Positions 53,027 to 61,998 are shown, counted from the stretch's first letter. The stretch: DNA of 64,000 nt from Microvirga arvi (GCF_016892765.1 NZ_JAFEMD010000007.1:62001-126000); one strand, 5' to 3'. Numbers and translations are program-made. Notes: generated from the letters alone by a model not told the origin.

Positions 53027-54685
53027 ATGTTTTTGACAATCCTATCCGTTCTCAGGCCCACGGCTGCCGACATTGTAACCCGGGCTACCACCACGGCCAC
53101 AGGTGCGCAGGCGTCCGGCAATGCCGACGTAGCCCAGATCAGCGCGGATGGACGCTATGTGGTCTTCCGGAGCGAAGCCACTGACCTCGTCCCTGGCGAC
53201 ACCAATGATGAGGGCGACATTTTCCGCAAGGATCTCCTCACAGGCGAGATCATCCTTGTCTCCACAGCGGCCAACGGAGCCCAGACGATAGATGGCGATT
53301 CCTCCTACGCTGGAATCAGCGCGGATGGGCGCTATGTGGTCTTCCGGAGCGAAGCCACCAACCTCGTGGCGGGCGATACGAACGGTCGATGGGATATCTT
53401 CCGCAAGGATCTCCTCACAGGCGAGATCGTGCGCGTCTCCACAGCGGCCGGAGGAGTTCAGGCGGACGAAGATGCTTTTGGACCTCAGATCACTCCGGAC
53501 GGACGCTATGTGGTCTTCACCGGCGATGCGACCAACCTAGTCCCTGGTGATACGAACGCCAGGCCGGACATCTTCCGCAAGGACCTCCTCACGGGCGAGA
53601 TCGTGTGCGTCTCCACTACAGCCACCGGCGCTGCAGCGACGGGCGGCGGTTCTTCTGACGCCCAGGTCAGCGCGGACGGGCGCTACGTCGTGTTCGAGAG
53701 TAGCGCTACCAACCTCGTGACGGGGGATACGAACGGTGCATCGGACATCTTCCGCAAGGATCTCATCACGGGCGAGATCGTCCGTGTATCCACCGCAGCC
53801 GCTGGAACCCAGAACTTAGATGGTTCATCGAATGCTCAGATCAGTCCTACAGGACGGTATGTTGTGTTCGAAAGCTCGGCTGACAATCTGGTCCCCGGGG
53901 ATACGAATGGTAATAACGACATCTTCCGCGTCGATCTGGTCTACAAGGCGAACATGACAGCCATCGCGGAGGGGCGGTTCATCGACGTGCGGCTCGGCGT
54001 GGGCTCCGCCTCGAGCGCCACCATTGCCTGGGGCGACGGCACGAGCACGACGGCCTCGCCGGTCGAGGGCAGCGTGCTCCTGAGCCACGCCTATGCCGCC
54101 GCCGGCATCAAGACCGCCACGATCAGCCTCGTCGAGGGCGCCCTCACCTGGGTAGTGCCGCACACTGTGAATCTCGCCGCCGGCACTATGGCCCGCAACA
54201 CGGCTCTGACCGACGCCCTCTCGGGCGGAGCCGCCTCAGACATTCTGATAGGGGATGCCTTTGCCAACCACCTGATCGCCAACGGTGGCAATGACCGGCT
54301 GAACGGCGGTTTGGGCAATGATCGCCTCGTTGGCGGCACGGGTAAGGACACCCTGACCGGGAATACAGGCCGGGACGTGTTTGTGTTCGACGACCGGGAG
54401 ACGAGTTCCTCCAAGACCAAGGCCGATACCATCACCGACTTCAAGGGTCGTAGCGGCGACCGGATCGACCTGAAGCTGGTGGACGCCAACACCAAGAAGC
54501 GCGGCGACCAGAAGTTCTCCTTCATCGGAGACGACGAGGCGTTTACGGCGGCAGGCCAAGTGCGCTACGAGAGGACGAAGGGCTACACCTACGTCTATCT
54601 CAACACCGACAGCGACAAGGCAGCAGAGGCCGTGATCAAGCTCAAAGGCGCCTTGGATCTCAGCAAGGGCTGGTTCGTGCTCTGA
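53027..54685 (+). CDS. PD40-repeat and RTX calcium-binding secreted-type protein
   Basis: 552 residues. Residues about 30-300 hold five tandem repeats of about 52 residues with SADGRYVVF, a NLVPGDTNG-like turn and DIFRKDLLTGEI, a TolB/PD40 beta-propeller type unit. A linker domain (320-390) precedes RTX nonapeptides (GGNDRLNGGLGNDRLVGGTGKDTLTG) and an M10-type C-terminal region (FDDRETSSSKTKADTITDF) typical of type I secretion substrates. No clear signal peptide. The 5' flank (52821-53026) is AT-rich compared with the surroundings, hinting at acquisition. Confidence 0.75.
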   Translation: MFLTILSVLRPTAADIVTRATTTATGAQASGNADVAQISADGRYVVFRSEATDLVPGDTNDEGDIFRKDLLTGEIILVSTAANGAQTIDGDSSYAGISADGRYVVFRSEATNLVAGDTNGRWDIFRKDLLTGEIVRVSTAAGGVQADEDAFGPQITPDGRYVVFTGDATNLVPGDTNARPDIFRKDLLTGEIVCVSTTATGAAATGGGSSDAQVSADGRYVVFESSATNLVTGDTNGASDIFRKDLITGEIVRVSTAAAGTQNLDGSSNAQISPTGRYVVFESSADNLVPGDTNGNNDIFRVDLVYKANMTAIAEGRFIDVRLGVGSASSATIAWGDGTSTTASPVEGSVLLSHAYAAAGIKTATISLVEGALTWVVPHTVNLAAGTMARNTALTDALSGGAASDILIGDAFANHLIANGGNDRLNGGLGNDRLVGGTGKDTLTGNTGRDVFVFDDRETSSSKTKADTITDFKGRSGDRIDLKLVDANTKKRGDQKFSFIGDDEAFTAAGQVRYERTKGYTYVYLNTDSDKAAEAVIKLKGALDLSKGWFVL

Positions 54686-54708
54686 GACGTTCCTTGCACC
54701 AAGGCGAC

Positions 54709-54735
54709 AAAGCCCCGCAGTTGCGGGGCTTTTTG
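54709..54735 (+). terminator. Rho-independent terminator
   Basis: An 11-bp stem AAAGCCCCGCA/TGCGGGGCTTT with a 2-nt loop (GT), followed by further Ts. Ends the PD40/RTX transcript 23 bp after the stop. Confidence 0.92.
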
Positions 54736-54795
54736 TTGACCAACTGTAGAACCTGCTCACGTAGCTGGGGTAACGAGCACGCTACCCTGGAAAAC

Positions 54796-54840
54796 TGGCG
54801 ATCCCGGGAAGACTCGAACTTCCGACCTTCGGTTTAGGAA
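54796..54840 (-). other. 3' half of tRNA-Arg(CCT): candidate att site
   Basis: Read on the minus strand the 45 nt contain an anticodon loop TTCCTAA, stem ACCGA, variable AGGTC, T-stem GGAAG with loop TTCGAGT and CTTCC, acceptor CGGGATC, discriminator G and CCA. The sequence loses tRNA character at 54841 (the 5' anticodon stem is absent). Site-specific elements commonly integrate in this tRNA with crossover in the anticodon loop and leave such a 3' copy. Confidence 0.75.
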
Positions 54841-55416
54841 GCCTGTTTTAACCTCACGGAATCAAGGGCTTAGTGCGTTACGCCTGTAAACCAGCCGACG
54901 AACCATCAAAGACTTAGCTGGCATTTGTCAAACCTAAGGGGCTTTGGACTGTCTCGGTTCCCTATGCTGACGAATCCCTTGGGACAGCGGCAACCCCAGG
55001 GTAGATCGTGAACGTGCATCCTGCCATCGGTGGCGCTGCCCTCATTGATCTTTCAAGGAACGGTTCCGTTGAGGCGTCAGGAGTTGCTCAGCCCTGATGG
55101 GCGACATGGTGGAGTGTTAATGAGAGTTGGTGCAGGAGAAGCAATCATTGGCCATGCAGCAGCAATATCGTGTCGCGCTGTTTTCCCCCGGTCTTGAAGT
55201 CTGACTCTCACCGGGGGGTATTCTGACTCGAATCGGCGAAAAGCGTGACTCTCCAGTCCTTACAGCCTTGGGTTGTGGATGAACCGACAGAACTGGGCGC
55301 GTCCGCCAAGGACTGAGAAAAGGCCCGTTTCCGTCAAGGAGGACGGGCCTTTTCTCGTTCGGACGTCCGCCGCGCCCCAGATCTCGAGTCCTTTGGGCAG
55401 GTCCTGCCGCTCTTCT
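54841..55416. other. gene-free segment next to the att site
   Basis: 576 bp with no plausible reading frame. Around 55190-55250 there is a pair of GACTCTC-type strings and TGACTCGAATCGGCG that recalls the ends of IS21-type elements, but no transposase fragment is found. A hairpin terminator lies at 55315-55358. Confidence 0.45.
55315..55358. terminator. bidirectional terminator hairpin
   Basis: A 14-bp perfect stem GAGAAAAGGCCCGT/ACGGGCCTTTTCTC with a 14-nt loop. It lies 60 bp beyond the stop of the minus-strand gene at 55417. Confidence 0.85.
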
Positions 55417-56259
55417 TCAGCGAAGGAACGCGGAAATCACGAGGATTCCGACTGCCAATCCCGCAAGGAATTCAATGCGTTTTACTGATGTCGCAATCCT
55501 GTCTGCGTGCTTCCTGATGACTTCCAGGCGCTCCAGGGACGGGTCGGCCAAAGCTTCTGCGTGGGTGACTTCGGTCATGTCACTTGCAGCAGGTGCCGAG
55601 AATCTCTTGTCGACGGCGACATCGTCTATCTGCGCGGTCGTAACACCGCTGGGGAATACGACGTCCTCGGGGAATCCGGGTGCCATGCCGGCCATCGCAT
55701 ACTGGAAGCAGGTCGGCGAGATCGCCACCCGGAGGATCGCCGGTGTCGGGCTGATCCAGAGATGCCGGAACAGCACGTCGAACTGATCCTGGGCGAGAAT
55801 GACGTCGACCTGCGCCAACGGCGGTTCGTCGTGGATTAGGCAGTGCACAACGGCCCTTACGGGGGTGCCGGACTGGACGCGAAGGCGAATTCCCTTAATG
55901 CGCCGGAGGTTATCGCCCTCGAAGGCGTAGAGACGGTCCTCGCATGTGGCGGTGCCCGTGACCGCAGCACCGGTGCTCGCGGAGAGAACGTCGAAGAAGG
56001 GGGCGGAGCCATCGCTGCGAAGATACTCGGTGGCACCGATGATGCCGTGCAGATCCGCGCCCTCGTGTGTACGGACCTTACTGTCGAATGATGCCGTCGA
56101 CCTCAAGGCGAGATCCGTTACCGTCAGGTGCAGCGTGGTGATCGTGCGGACGAGGTCTTCGGTCTTGCCCTTGTCCTTGTGCAGCAGGATCCGGCTCGCG
56201 CCGGACTTCTCGATCCTCTTGATGTCCTTCAGCATGTGTGCAGCCCCCAGCCAATTCAT
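55417..56259 (-). CDS. hypothetical protein with C-terminal membrane anchor
   Basis: 280 residues from ATG 56259, preceded by GAGGAG at 5 nt. Mostly soluble with beta-rich content (RTITTLHLTVTDLALRS, DVLFRHLWISPTPAILRV), followed by a helix and one hydrophobic segment in the last 20 residues (RIEFLAGLAVGILVISAFLR), which suggests a tail anchor in the inner membrane. No domain is recognised. It lies just inside the predicted island. Confidence 0.65.
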   Translation of the reverse strand: MNWLGAAHMLKDIKRIEKSGASRILLHKDKGKTEDLVRTITTLHLTVTDLALRSTASFDSKVRTHEGADLHGIIGATEYLRSDGSAPFFDVLSASTGAAVTGTATCEDRLYAFEGDNLRRIKGIRLRVQSGTPVRAVVHCLIHDEPPLAQVDVILAQDQFDVLFRHLWISPTPAILRVAISPTCFQYAMAGMAPGFPEDVVFPSGVTTAQIDDVAVDKRFSAPAASDMTEVTHAEALADPSLERLEVIRKHADRIATSVKRIEFLAGLAVGILVISAFLR

Positions 56260-56422
56260 AGCGGCTCCTCGGTGGTCTCGCCATACGCCTGACGTCGATG
56301 ACAGCGGCACGGCGTGATCCCGGGATTTCCCCACATTCCACAGACCCAGAACAAATGAGGAACATTGCGATGGCGGATGGAGCTCCGAATCAGTATCGTC
56401 GCGGCTCTCAAAGGAGGTGACG

Positions 56423-56665
56423 ATGACCGATCAGGTGCAGCCCACGTGCGACACGGACCAGATGGAGGCCGACGTCACGGCCGTGATCGAGGCTTGCGGT
56501 GGTGATCCTCGAACCGCCATCAAGGCACTCCTCGTCGAGCAGCTCATCCAGGAGCAACGGATCGAGCGCTTGGCCGCGGCACTGTCGTTTGGCTACGTGC
56601 GCGGGAGGATCGGCGTCACGCCAGTCCATGGTAGCTCCAGCCACGGTGAAATCACTCGGTCATGA
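56423..56665 (+). CDS. small conserved hypothetical protein
   Basis: 80 residues from ATG 56423, with a strong AAAGGAGG at 5 nt spacing (GTG at 56417 overlaps that site). DVTAVIEACGGDPRTAIKALLVEQLIQEQRIERLAAALSFGYVRG is the ordered part, a pattern common in small rhizobial proteins of unknown role. Soluble and helical. Confidence 0.7.
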   Translation: MTDQVQPTCDTDQMEADVTAVIEACGGDPRTAIKALLVEQLIQEQRIERLAAALSFGYVRGRIGVTPVHGSSSHGEITRS

Positions 56666-56741
56666 TGGTCCCAGCCTGTTCGGCGTCGTCAACCCTGCTC
56701 CAGCGACCGGGGCAAGTGCGAAATTTCGAGGGCTTGATTCC

Positions 56742-57005
56742 ATGCGACATGGTCATTCGAGAAAGTCCCGGCGCCTCATGACCCCGGAAATCGCCGAAAG
56801 GCTCCTGGAGTCCCTGCGGCCGACCCGCCAACTCCTCACGCGGACGTTGGCGGAAATCCCGATCGGCGACCCGGAGTACCGACAGGTCGACCGCGTGGTG
56901 CAGGAGATCGACGGGCTGGCCAGGATCCTGATCGGGGATGAGACCCACTACTTTCGCGAGGACAGTCGCGCTCGCATCCCCGACACGGGACGGGACGGCG
57001 AATAG
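56742..57005 (+). CDS. small hypothetical protein
   Basis: 87 residues; ATG 56778 is the alternative start. LLESLRPTRQLLTRTLAEIPIGDPEYRQVDRVVQEIDGLARILIGDETHYF suggests two helices with a charged tail. No family name; seems paired with the preceding small gene on the same strand. Confidence 0.55.
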   Translation: MRHGHSRKSRRLMTPEIAERLLESLRPTRQLLTRTLAEIPIGDPEYRQVDRVVQEIDGLARILIGDETHYFREDSRARIPDTGRDGE

Positions 57006-57019
57006 TCATAGAATGACAC

Positions 57020-57185
57020 AGGCCCATGCCGCACGAAGCGAGCGCGATGGGCTTTCGAGTTGGGGCAGCCTCAGGCAATCGGCAGTTGCCCGAACGTCCG
57101 GTTGCCGCCGCATCACCGACCTTCGGTGTACTTCCGCCTCGTGCCAGAAGGCGACATTCCGGACTTGGCTGGCGTGATGACGCTC
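57020..57185. repeat. probable dispersed non-coding repeat
   Basis: Reading frames on the minus strand give peptides with FWHEAEV and ADCLRLPQ, a pattern seen in the widely copied rhizobial non-coding repeats with the TTCGGCTTTGGGTCA-type core. Related strings are seen near 58830 and 59950. Evidence is motif memory, not alignment. Confidence 0.35.
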
Positions 57186-57192
57186 AACGTCA

Positions 57193-58656
57193 TCATCGCA
57201 GGATGGGCAGGTAAGGCCGGGACAGGGCCTGCCAGAGGGTACGCGGACGCTCCGGATCGAGGAACTCGTGATCTGCCAGAACCTTCTCGGCATCGTTGAT
57301 TTCGGGTGGATCGAACGGCCGGAGAGAGCGCCCAGGCCCCGAGAGCAACTCGATCGCTGCGATCAGAGATCGCCGCTCGGCCACGATAGCGGAAACCTGC
57401 TCCGGCGACGTGCCAAGGTGCTCCGCCAGCAGCCTGGCCCGAAAGCTCCGGATCACGTGGGCTACGTCCGCGTCGTCATCCGTCTCGAATGCAAGGTCGC
57501 ACTCGGTGTCGTAGCCCATGGAGCGGTTGTTCAGATTGGATGACCCTACCCGCATCAGCCGGTCGTCCACAATCATGATCTTGGCGTGAACGTAGATCGG
57601 CTGCGCACCCTCCGTAACGGGCGTATACACCCGCAGGCGCCCGAAGCAGTCGCGGCGCCCGAGCATGGCCAGGAGACGGGCTCTGGCTGAGCCCATTGCC
57701 TCCTCCTCAAGCCAGCCCTCCGCGGACTCAGGGTTGATGATCACGAACTCGGGTCCTTCCGGCTCGCTGAGGCGCCGCGCAATGGCTTCCGCAATGGCAC
57801 GTGAGGCGAAGTACTGGCTTTCGAGGTAAACGCTCCTGCGCGCGGCCGCGATCGCGGTAACGCACAGGGCTTCGATCTCGCGCACCTCAGCCTGGGTGTC
57901 GTAGGCTGGGATGGTTCGGGCGATTGCAACCGCCACGTCGTTCATGTCGACAGGCAGGCCCTCGGGCCACGGGTCTGAGCCCGCTGGTGGTGGCGCCAGG
58001 ATCTCCCCTGACGCTCGCTCCCAGCGCTCACGTGCGTGATCGCCAAGGGCCTTGGCCGCCGGTCCGCTGACTGCCGTGGTGGCGTCATGCCATGGCCCAT
58101 AAGCGCGCCGCGTGAAAGGACGACGACGGCGGGGATCATCATCACGGTGCTCTGATGTGTCCCAACGATCGCCGGTCATGTCGATGCCGCCACAGAACGC
58201 GACGGCATCATCGATCACAACGATTTTGTGGTGGTGCGCTGCGCCGGGCGGGTGAGCACCATCCAGCTTGAAGGTGATGCGCTCGTGCAAAGCCCATTGG
58301 GCCACGCGGAACAGGGTCGTACCCCGCCACAGGGTTTTCACCGTGCCGAGATCCCACTTCAAGATGTTGATGTGAAGACCCGGCTTGGTGTCGGCAAGCC
58401 ACGTCAGGAATGCCCCCAGCCGCCTGGGATATTCGTCCGTTCCGTCGGTCGGGTCGAGGTCGATGCGCGTATCGAAATCCCACCCGATCAGGAAGATGGA
58501 ATGCTGCGCCTTGAGCATGGCTGACCGGGCCGCCCGAAAGTAGTCGGCGGCATCGACGATAAGAGCAACCCGGTCGGCCTGCTCGATCCGCCAACATGTA
58601 TGACCAGGCCGCAAGACTCGCACTGCTGTCCTCTCTGTCGTCCCGACGCGCTGCAT
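57193..58656 (-). CDS. phospholipase D / cardiolipin synthase-like protein
   Basis: 487 residues from ATG 58656, with AAAGGA 6 nt upstream. Two HKD motifs: HHKIVVIDD with FCGGIDMTGDR, and HAKIMIVDD with GSSNLNNRSMGYDTE. Hydrolysis or transfer of phosphatidyl groups. No signal peptide or membrane helix is obvious. A GGAAC-N17-AGTT element about 40-70 bp before the start resembles an EcfG stress promoter, but imperfectly. Confidence 0.87.
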   Translation of the reverse strand: MQRVGTTERTAVRVLRPGHTCWRIEQADRVALIVDAADYFRAARSAMLKAQHSIFLIGWDFDTRIDLDPTDGTDEYPRRLGAFLTWLADTKPGLHINILKWDLGTVKTLWRGTTLFRVAQWALHERITFKLDGAHPPGAAHHHKIVVIDDAVAFCGGIDMTGDRWDTSEHRDDDPRRRRPFTRRAYGPWHDATTAVSGPAAKALGDHARERWERASGEILAPPPAGSDPWPEGLPVDMNDVAVAIARTIPAYDTQAEVREIEALCVTAIAAARRSVYLESQYFASRAIAEAIARRLSEPEGPEFVIINPESAEGWLEEEAMGSARARLLAMLGRRDCFGRLRVYTPVTEGAQPIYVHAKIMIVDDRLMRVGSSNLNNRSMGYDTECDLAFETDDDADVAHVIRSFRARLLAEHLGTSPEQVSAIVAERRSLIAAIELLSGPGRSLRPFDPPEINDAEKVLADHEFLDPERPRTLWQALSRPYLPILR

Positions 58657-59121
58657 ATCTCGTCCTTTGGCAGGAGCGTGGCTGTATCCAAGGTACCGTG
58701 GCTGTAAACTGGGTGCGGTCATCTACGGTTCCGCAGAGAACCGTGGGCGTAACATTGGTCCGGTTAGGTTGGTACGGTCTTTAAGCGTGGTCGTGTAAAG
58801 GTCTGCTTCACGCTCTCATATCAGAAGTTCGGCTTGGGTCAGCCCCGCGCCAAGTCCCGACTTTCACGTCGTGTCACGCAAGGAGAGTGCTGTTCAGAGA
58901 GGCGTCAGCTCCCCCGAAATTGCCGCTGCCCGGAACCTCTCGCCTCACCCGACCTCCACAATCCCGCCTATATCCAGGCCGATGCTCAAGAGCGCTGCTT
59001 CACCGGAAGCCGCTCTCCGGCGAAAGGCCGGGACGGCCGCAGACCGTCCCAACAGCCGCCCTCCTTAGGGCCGTACGCAGCCATGAGGCGGGCTCCGACC
59101 GCACAGGACGGGAGGCGGATC
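58657..59121. other. divergent intergenic region
   Basis: 465 bp between the phospholipase D and RTX genes. Contains direct strings such as CCGTGGCTGTA and CCGTGGGCGTAA and a TTCGGCTTGGGTCAG core of a dispersed repeat. No gene is supported. Promoters for both flanks should be here. Confidence 0.45.
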
Positions 59122-59790
59122 ATGGCTGTCATCAACGGCACCCCCTTCGACGATGACATCGACTTTTACCGGTTCGGGCTGAGCAATGACCGGAGTAATG
59201 GCGCAGCCGGCGACGACTGGATCCTGGGCTGGGACGGCAACGACTCCCTCAACGGCAGCTCCGGCAACGACTGGCTCGAAGGCGAAGCCGGCAACGACAC
59301 GCTGCTCGGAGGCAGCGGCTGGGACTGGCTCGACGGTGGCTCCGGCGCCGACCGAGTCGACGGCGGAACCGGCAACGATACGCTCCTCGGCTTCAGCGGC
59401 AACGACCAGCTGTACGGTCGGAGCGGCAACGACGCAATCGACGGCGAGACGGGAGCGGACACCATATATGGCGGGTTGGGTGCGGACGATCTCTGGGGCG
59501 GCATCGACCGCAGCCTAGACCGCTTCTACTTCGCGACCGCCGACACCGGCAACATCGCCCTGGGGCGGCAGGACATCATCTATGACTTTAGCGAGTCGGA
59601 CCGGATCTATCTCGAGGGCAGCTATGCCTTCAACAGCAGCGGCACTCGCTCTCCGGCGGAAGGGCAATACAGCATCTGGCGGGCCGATGGCGGCTGGGTC
59701 GTGACGTACAACTCACCCACCGACGCGGGCTTCCACGATATCCTCGTGTATGAGGCAAACCCTGCGGGCAACATCTTCTTCTACACCTGA
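59122..59790 (+). CDS. RTX calcium-binding repeat protein
   Basis: 222 residues from ATG 59122 with GGGAGG 6-7 nt upstream. [15 protein letters not shown] at the N-terminus is followed by about ten RTX nonapeptides (GGxGxDxxx, for example [19 protein letters not shown]) and a C-terminal beta-region ending FFYT, resembling type I secretion targeting. No catalytic domain. May be an exported accessory or adhesin-like protein, or a fragment. Confidence 0.78.
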   Translation: MAVINGTPFDDDIDFYRFGLSNDRSNGAAGDDWILGWDGNDSLNGSSGNDWLEGEAGNDTLLGGSGWDWLDGGSGADRVDGGTGNDTLLGFSGNDQLYGRSGNDAIDGETGADTIYGGLGADDLWGGIDRSLDRFYFATADTGNIALGRQDIIYDFSESDRIYLEGSYAFNSSGTRSPAEGQYSIWRADGGWVVTYNSPTDAGFHDILVYEANPAGNIFFYT

Positions 59791-60207
59791 CCGGGTAGCG
59801 CATCGAGCGCACATAACAGGCCGCGGCGGGGATGGACAAGGACATCGCCGGGCATCCCATTCCTCAGTTTCCCGAGTTTCCTGTCTCCAGGTGGTGCCAT
59901 GAGGCCCGATATTGGTTGTCGAAGAGATAAACCTTCGATCTTGGCGTTGCGCATCCGAAGGTCGGCTTTGGGTCACGGACTGAAATTCCCGCTTCCTTCA
60001 GAACGTCTGGTTACGTGAGGATTGCTGCCCTTGGGCTAACGTCTCAGAGGTGCCAATTGACGACCTTCGCCAATCGACGAGAAGGGTTGTCGCACCATGC
60101 CATTCTCATCCGTGGCGAACTTGAATCGTAGCCGATACCCGGCTGAACGGGCGACGGGTTCGGGAGCCCGTTCAGCGTTGGTCACCGAGTGGCTTTCGTC
60201 GAGGTAT
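59791..60207. other. intergenic region with hairpin
   Basis: 417 bp between convergent genes. An 11-bp perfect stem (GCTGAACGGGC/GCCCGTTCAGC) spans 60142-60176 and may end the hmp transcript although no T-run follows. The rest includes a dispersed-repeat core (GTCGGCTTTGGGTCACG) and no gene. Confidence 0.5.
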
Positions 60208-61422
60208 TCAGGCTGCTGCGAGGATCTCGTCGGCGGGTCCGAAGAACTCGTAATGGATACGGTTCGACCGGACCCCGGCCAGCGCCAGACCGCCCACGAA
60301 CGCCCGCAGGAACGGCCGCGGACCACAGAGGTAGTAGCCCGCCTCGTCCAGCGGTGTGTTCGCCCGCAGCCAGTCCACCGTGATCAGGCCCTCGTGATCG
60401 TACTCCTGGCCCCGTTGGTCCTCGGGGCGCGGCTCGACGTAGAAGGTCGTGGCCTGGATGTTGGGATGAGCGCCGGCCAGGGACCGGACCCGGTCCTTCA
60501 TGGCATGGGTTGAGCCGTTCAGCGTGCCATGCACGTAATGGACGGCCTTGTTCGGATACCGAGCGGCGATGGTCTCCAGCATGCTCATCACCGGGGTCAG
60601 CCCGACGCCGCCGCTCAGGAGCACCACGGGCCGGGGAGATTCCTCGTTCAGGAAGAACTCGCCTGCCGGCGGCGCCACCTTGAGAACAGTCCCGACTTCG
60701 GTCTCCTCGTGCAGCCAGGTGGAGGCAATGCCCTGCGGCTCCCGTTTGACCGAGATGCGGTAGGTCTCGCCGTTCGGCGCGCTGGAGATGCTGTAGTTGC
60801 GCTTTAGGGGATGCTGGCCTGGCACCTCGATCCAGAAGGTCAGATACTGGCCGGGCTGGTGGCGCAGGACGGGTCGTCCGTCCTCGGGCCGCAGCACGAA
60901 CGAGGTGATGATCTCGCTCTCCTTCTGATTGCTTTCGATCCGGAAATTGCGCCAGCCGTTCCAGCCGCCGGGCGCTGAGGCCAGGCTGGTGTAGATCGCC
61001 TTCTCGCGCCCGATCAGCACGTGGGCCAGGAACCAGTACGCTTCGCCCCAGGCAGCCAGGATCTCGTCCGTGGCAGCGCCGCCGAGCACGTCCTTGATCG
61101 CGCCGAGCAGCGCCTCGGCCACATGTGGATAATGCTCAGGCAGGATGTTCAGGCCAACATGCTTCTGGGCGATCCGCTCCACGGCCGGAGCAAGCGCGCC
61201 GAGATTGTCGATGTTCTGCGCATAGGCAAGGATGGCGGAGGCCAGCGCCTTGGGCTGCGATCCGGTCTCGCCATGATGCGACTGGTTGAAGAGATCGCGG
61301 ATCTCCTCGTTCCGGAACATGCGCTCGTACATGCGCTTGGTGATCGCCAGCCCATGTTCCTGGAGTGCGGGAACCGTGGCTTTCACGAGATGGATGGTGG
61401 CGTCGCTCAGCGTGTCCGTCAT
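60208..61422 (-). CDS. hmp: flavohemoprotein, nitric oxide dioxygenase
   Basis: 404 residues from ATG 61422, with GAGGAGG 7 nt upstream. Globin domain (1-140): Tyr32 (MYERMF) and Gln56 distal, proximal His88 in AQKHVGLNILPEHYPHV. FAD domain with RNYSISSAP; NAD domain with SGGVGLTPVMSML and LCGPRPFLRA. Oxidises NO to nitrate with NADH and O2. Close to nnrS and ccoG on the same strand, so a nitrosative-stress cluster is likely. Confidence 0.93.
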   Translation of the reverse strand: MTDTLSDATIHLVKATVPALQEHGLAITKRMYERMFRNEEIRDLFNQSHHGETGSQPKALASAILAYAQNIDNLGALAPAVERIAQKHVGLNILPEHYPHVAEALLGAIKDVLGGAATDEILAAWGEAYWFLAHVLIGREKAIYTSLASAPGGWNGWRNFRIESNQKESEIITSFVLRPEDGRPVLRHQPGQYLTFWIEVPGQHPLKRNYSISSAPNGETYRISVKREPQGIASTWLHEETEVGTVLKVAPPAGEFFLNEESPRPVVLLSGGVGLTPVMSMLETIAARYPNKAVHYVHGTLNGSTHAMKDRVRSLAGAHPNIQATTFYVEPRPEDQRGQEYDHEGLITVDWLRANTPLDEAGYYLCGPRPFLRAFVGGLALAGVRSNRIHYEFFGPADEILAAA

Positions 61423-61602
61423 GGGATGACCTCCTCGTGTGCCTTGAGAACGCGGATCGGGTTGCGAGGTGCCATGGATCATGCGTTGCGGGGCGAGACC
61501 ATCGGGATGCATCGGCTGACGTTCCCTGATCGTGACCGGGGCCAAGCTCGTGATGCCCAATCCGCGACGGGCATCATCCCATTGGCCGGGGTCGGCCCAG
61601 CG

Positions 61603-61998
61603 TCACGAGAAGCTGAGATCGGCGGGCCGTTCACCCCGCAGTTCCCGCACAGTCTCTGCGTTGGGGCAGTACCCGTGGTAGGTCAGGGACGCCTGTCCGC
61701 GGTCGAGATCCCGTCGGCAACGGGCGACCGCCGCACATTCCGAGCAGGTCACGCTCATGTCGCGCATCAGCGCAGTCCGCTCGTGCATGATCCTGTCGGG
61801 GTCAAGTGCGAGAACCCCCATCAGCCGCGGCAGCTCCGCGCCCGCTTGAGTGCCACGCGCCACGAGGCGGACCACCACGTCCTCCGGCACCCCAATATCG
61901 CGGGCCAGTGCCTCCCTCTCATCCGGACCGAGCGCGGCGAATTCGCGCGCGCACGCCCGGTTCGATCGCCATTGCCTGATCGCCGTCGCCAAACTCAT
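61603..61998 (-). CDS. DUF6455-like cysteine-containing protein
   Basis: 131 residues from ATG 61998, with GGAGG 5 nt upstream. The C-terminal CSECAAVARCRRDLDRG...YCPNAETVREL places four cysteines typical of DUF6455, a family that may bind metal and occurs near respiratory and NO genes. The N-terminal half is helical, with EREALARDIGVPEDVVVRLVARG. Confidence 0.75.
   Translation of the reverse strand: MSLATAIRQWRSNRACAREFAALGPDEREALARDIGVPEDVVVRLVARGTQAGAELPRLMGVLALDPDRIMHERTALMRDMSVTCSECAAVARCRRDLDRGQASLTYHGYCPNAETVRELRGERPADLSFS

Noticed and set aside
53100-53940. Tandem DNA repeats of about 165 bp considered as a CRISPR or satellite array
   Set aside because: They are in frame and encode conserved PD40-type units; no short direct repeats with unique spacers.
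55190-55255. Possible IS21-type terminal sequence (GACTCTC and TGACTCGAATCGGCG)
   Set aside because: No transposase fragment, no second end and no target duplication seen; resemblance is from memory.
57006-57293. 95-codon minus-strand frame with FWHEAEV
   Set aside because: Matches the pattern of dispersed non-coding repeats and overlaps the phospholipase D 3' end.
61506-61513. GATGCATC palindrome upstream of hmp as an NsrR site
   Set aside because: Only one 8-bp palindrome; the flanking A/T half-sites of NsrR operators are absent.
61423-61602. NnrR/FNR box (TTG-N8-CAA type) before hmp
   Set aside because: No acceptable match was found on either strand.
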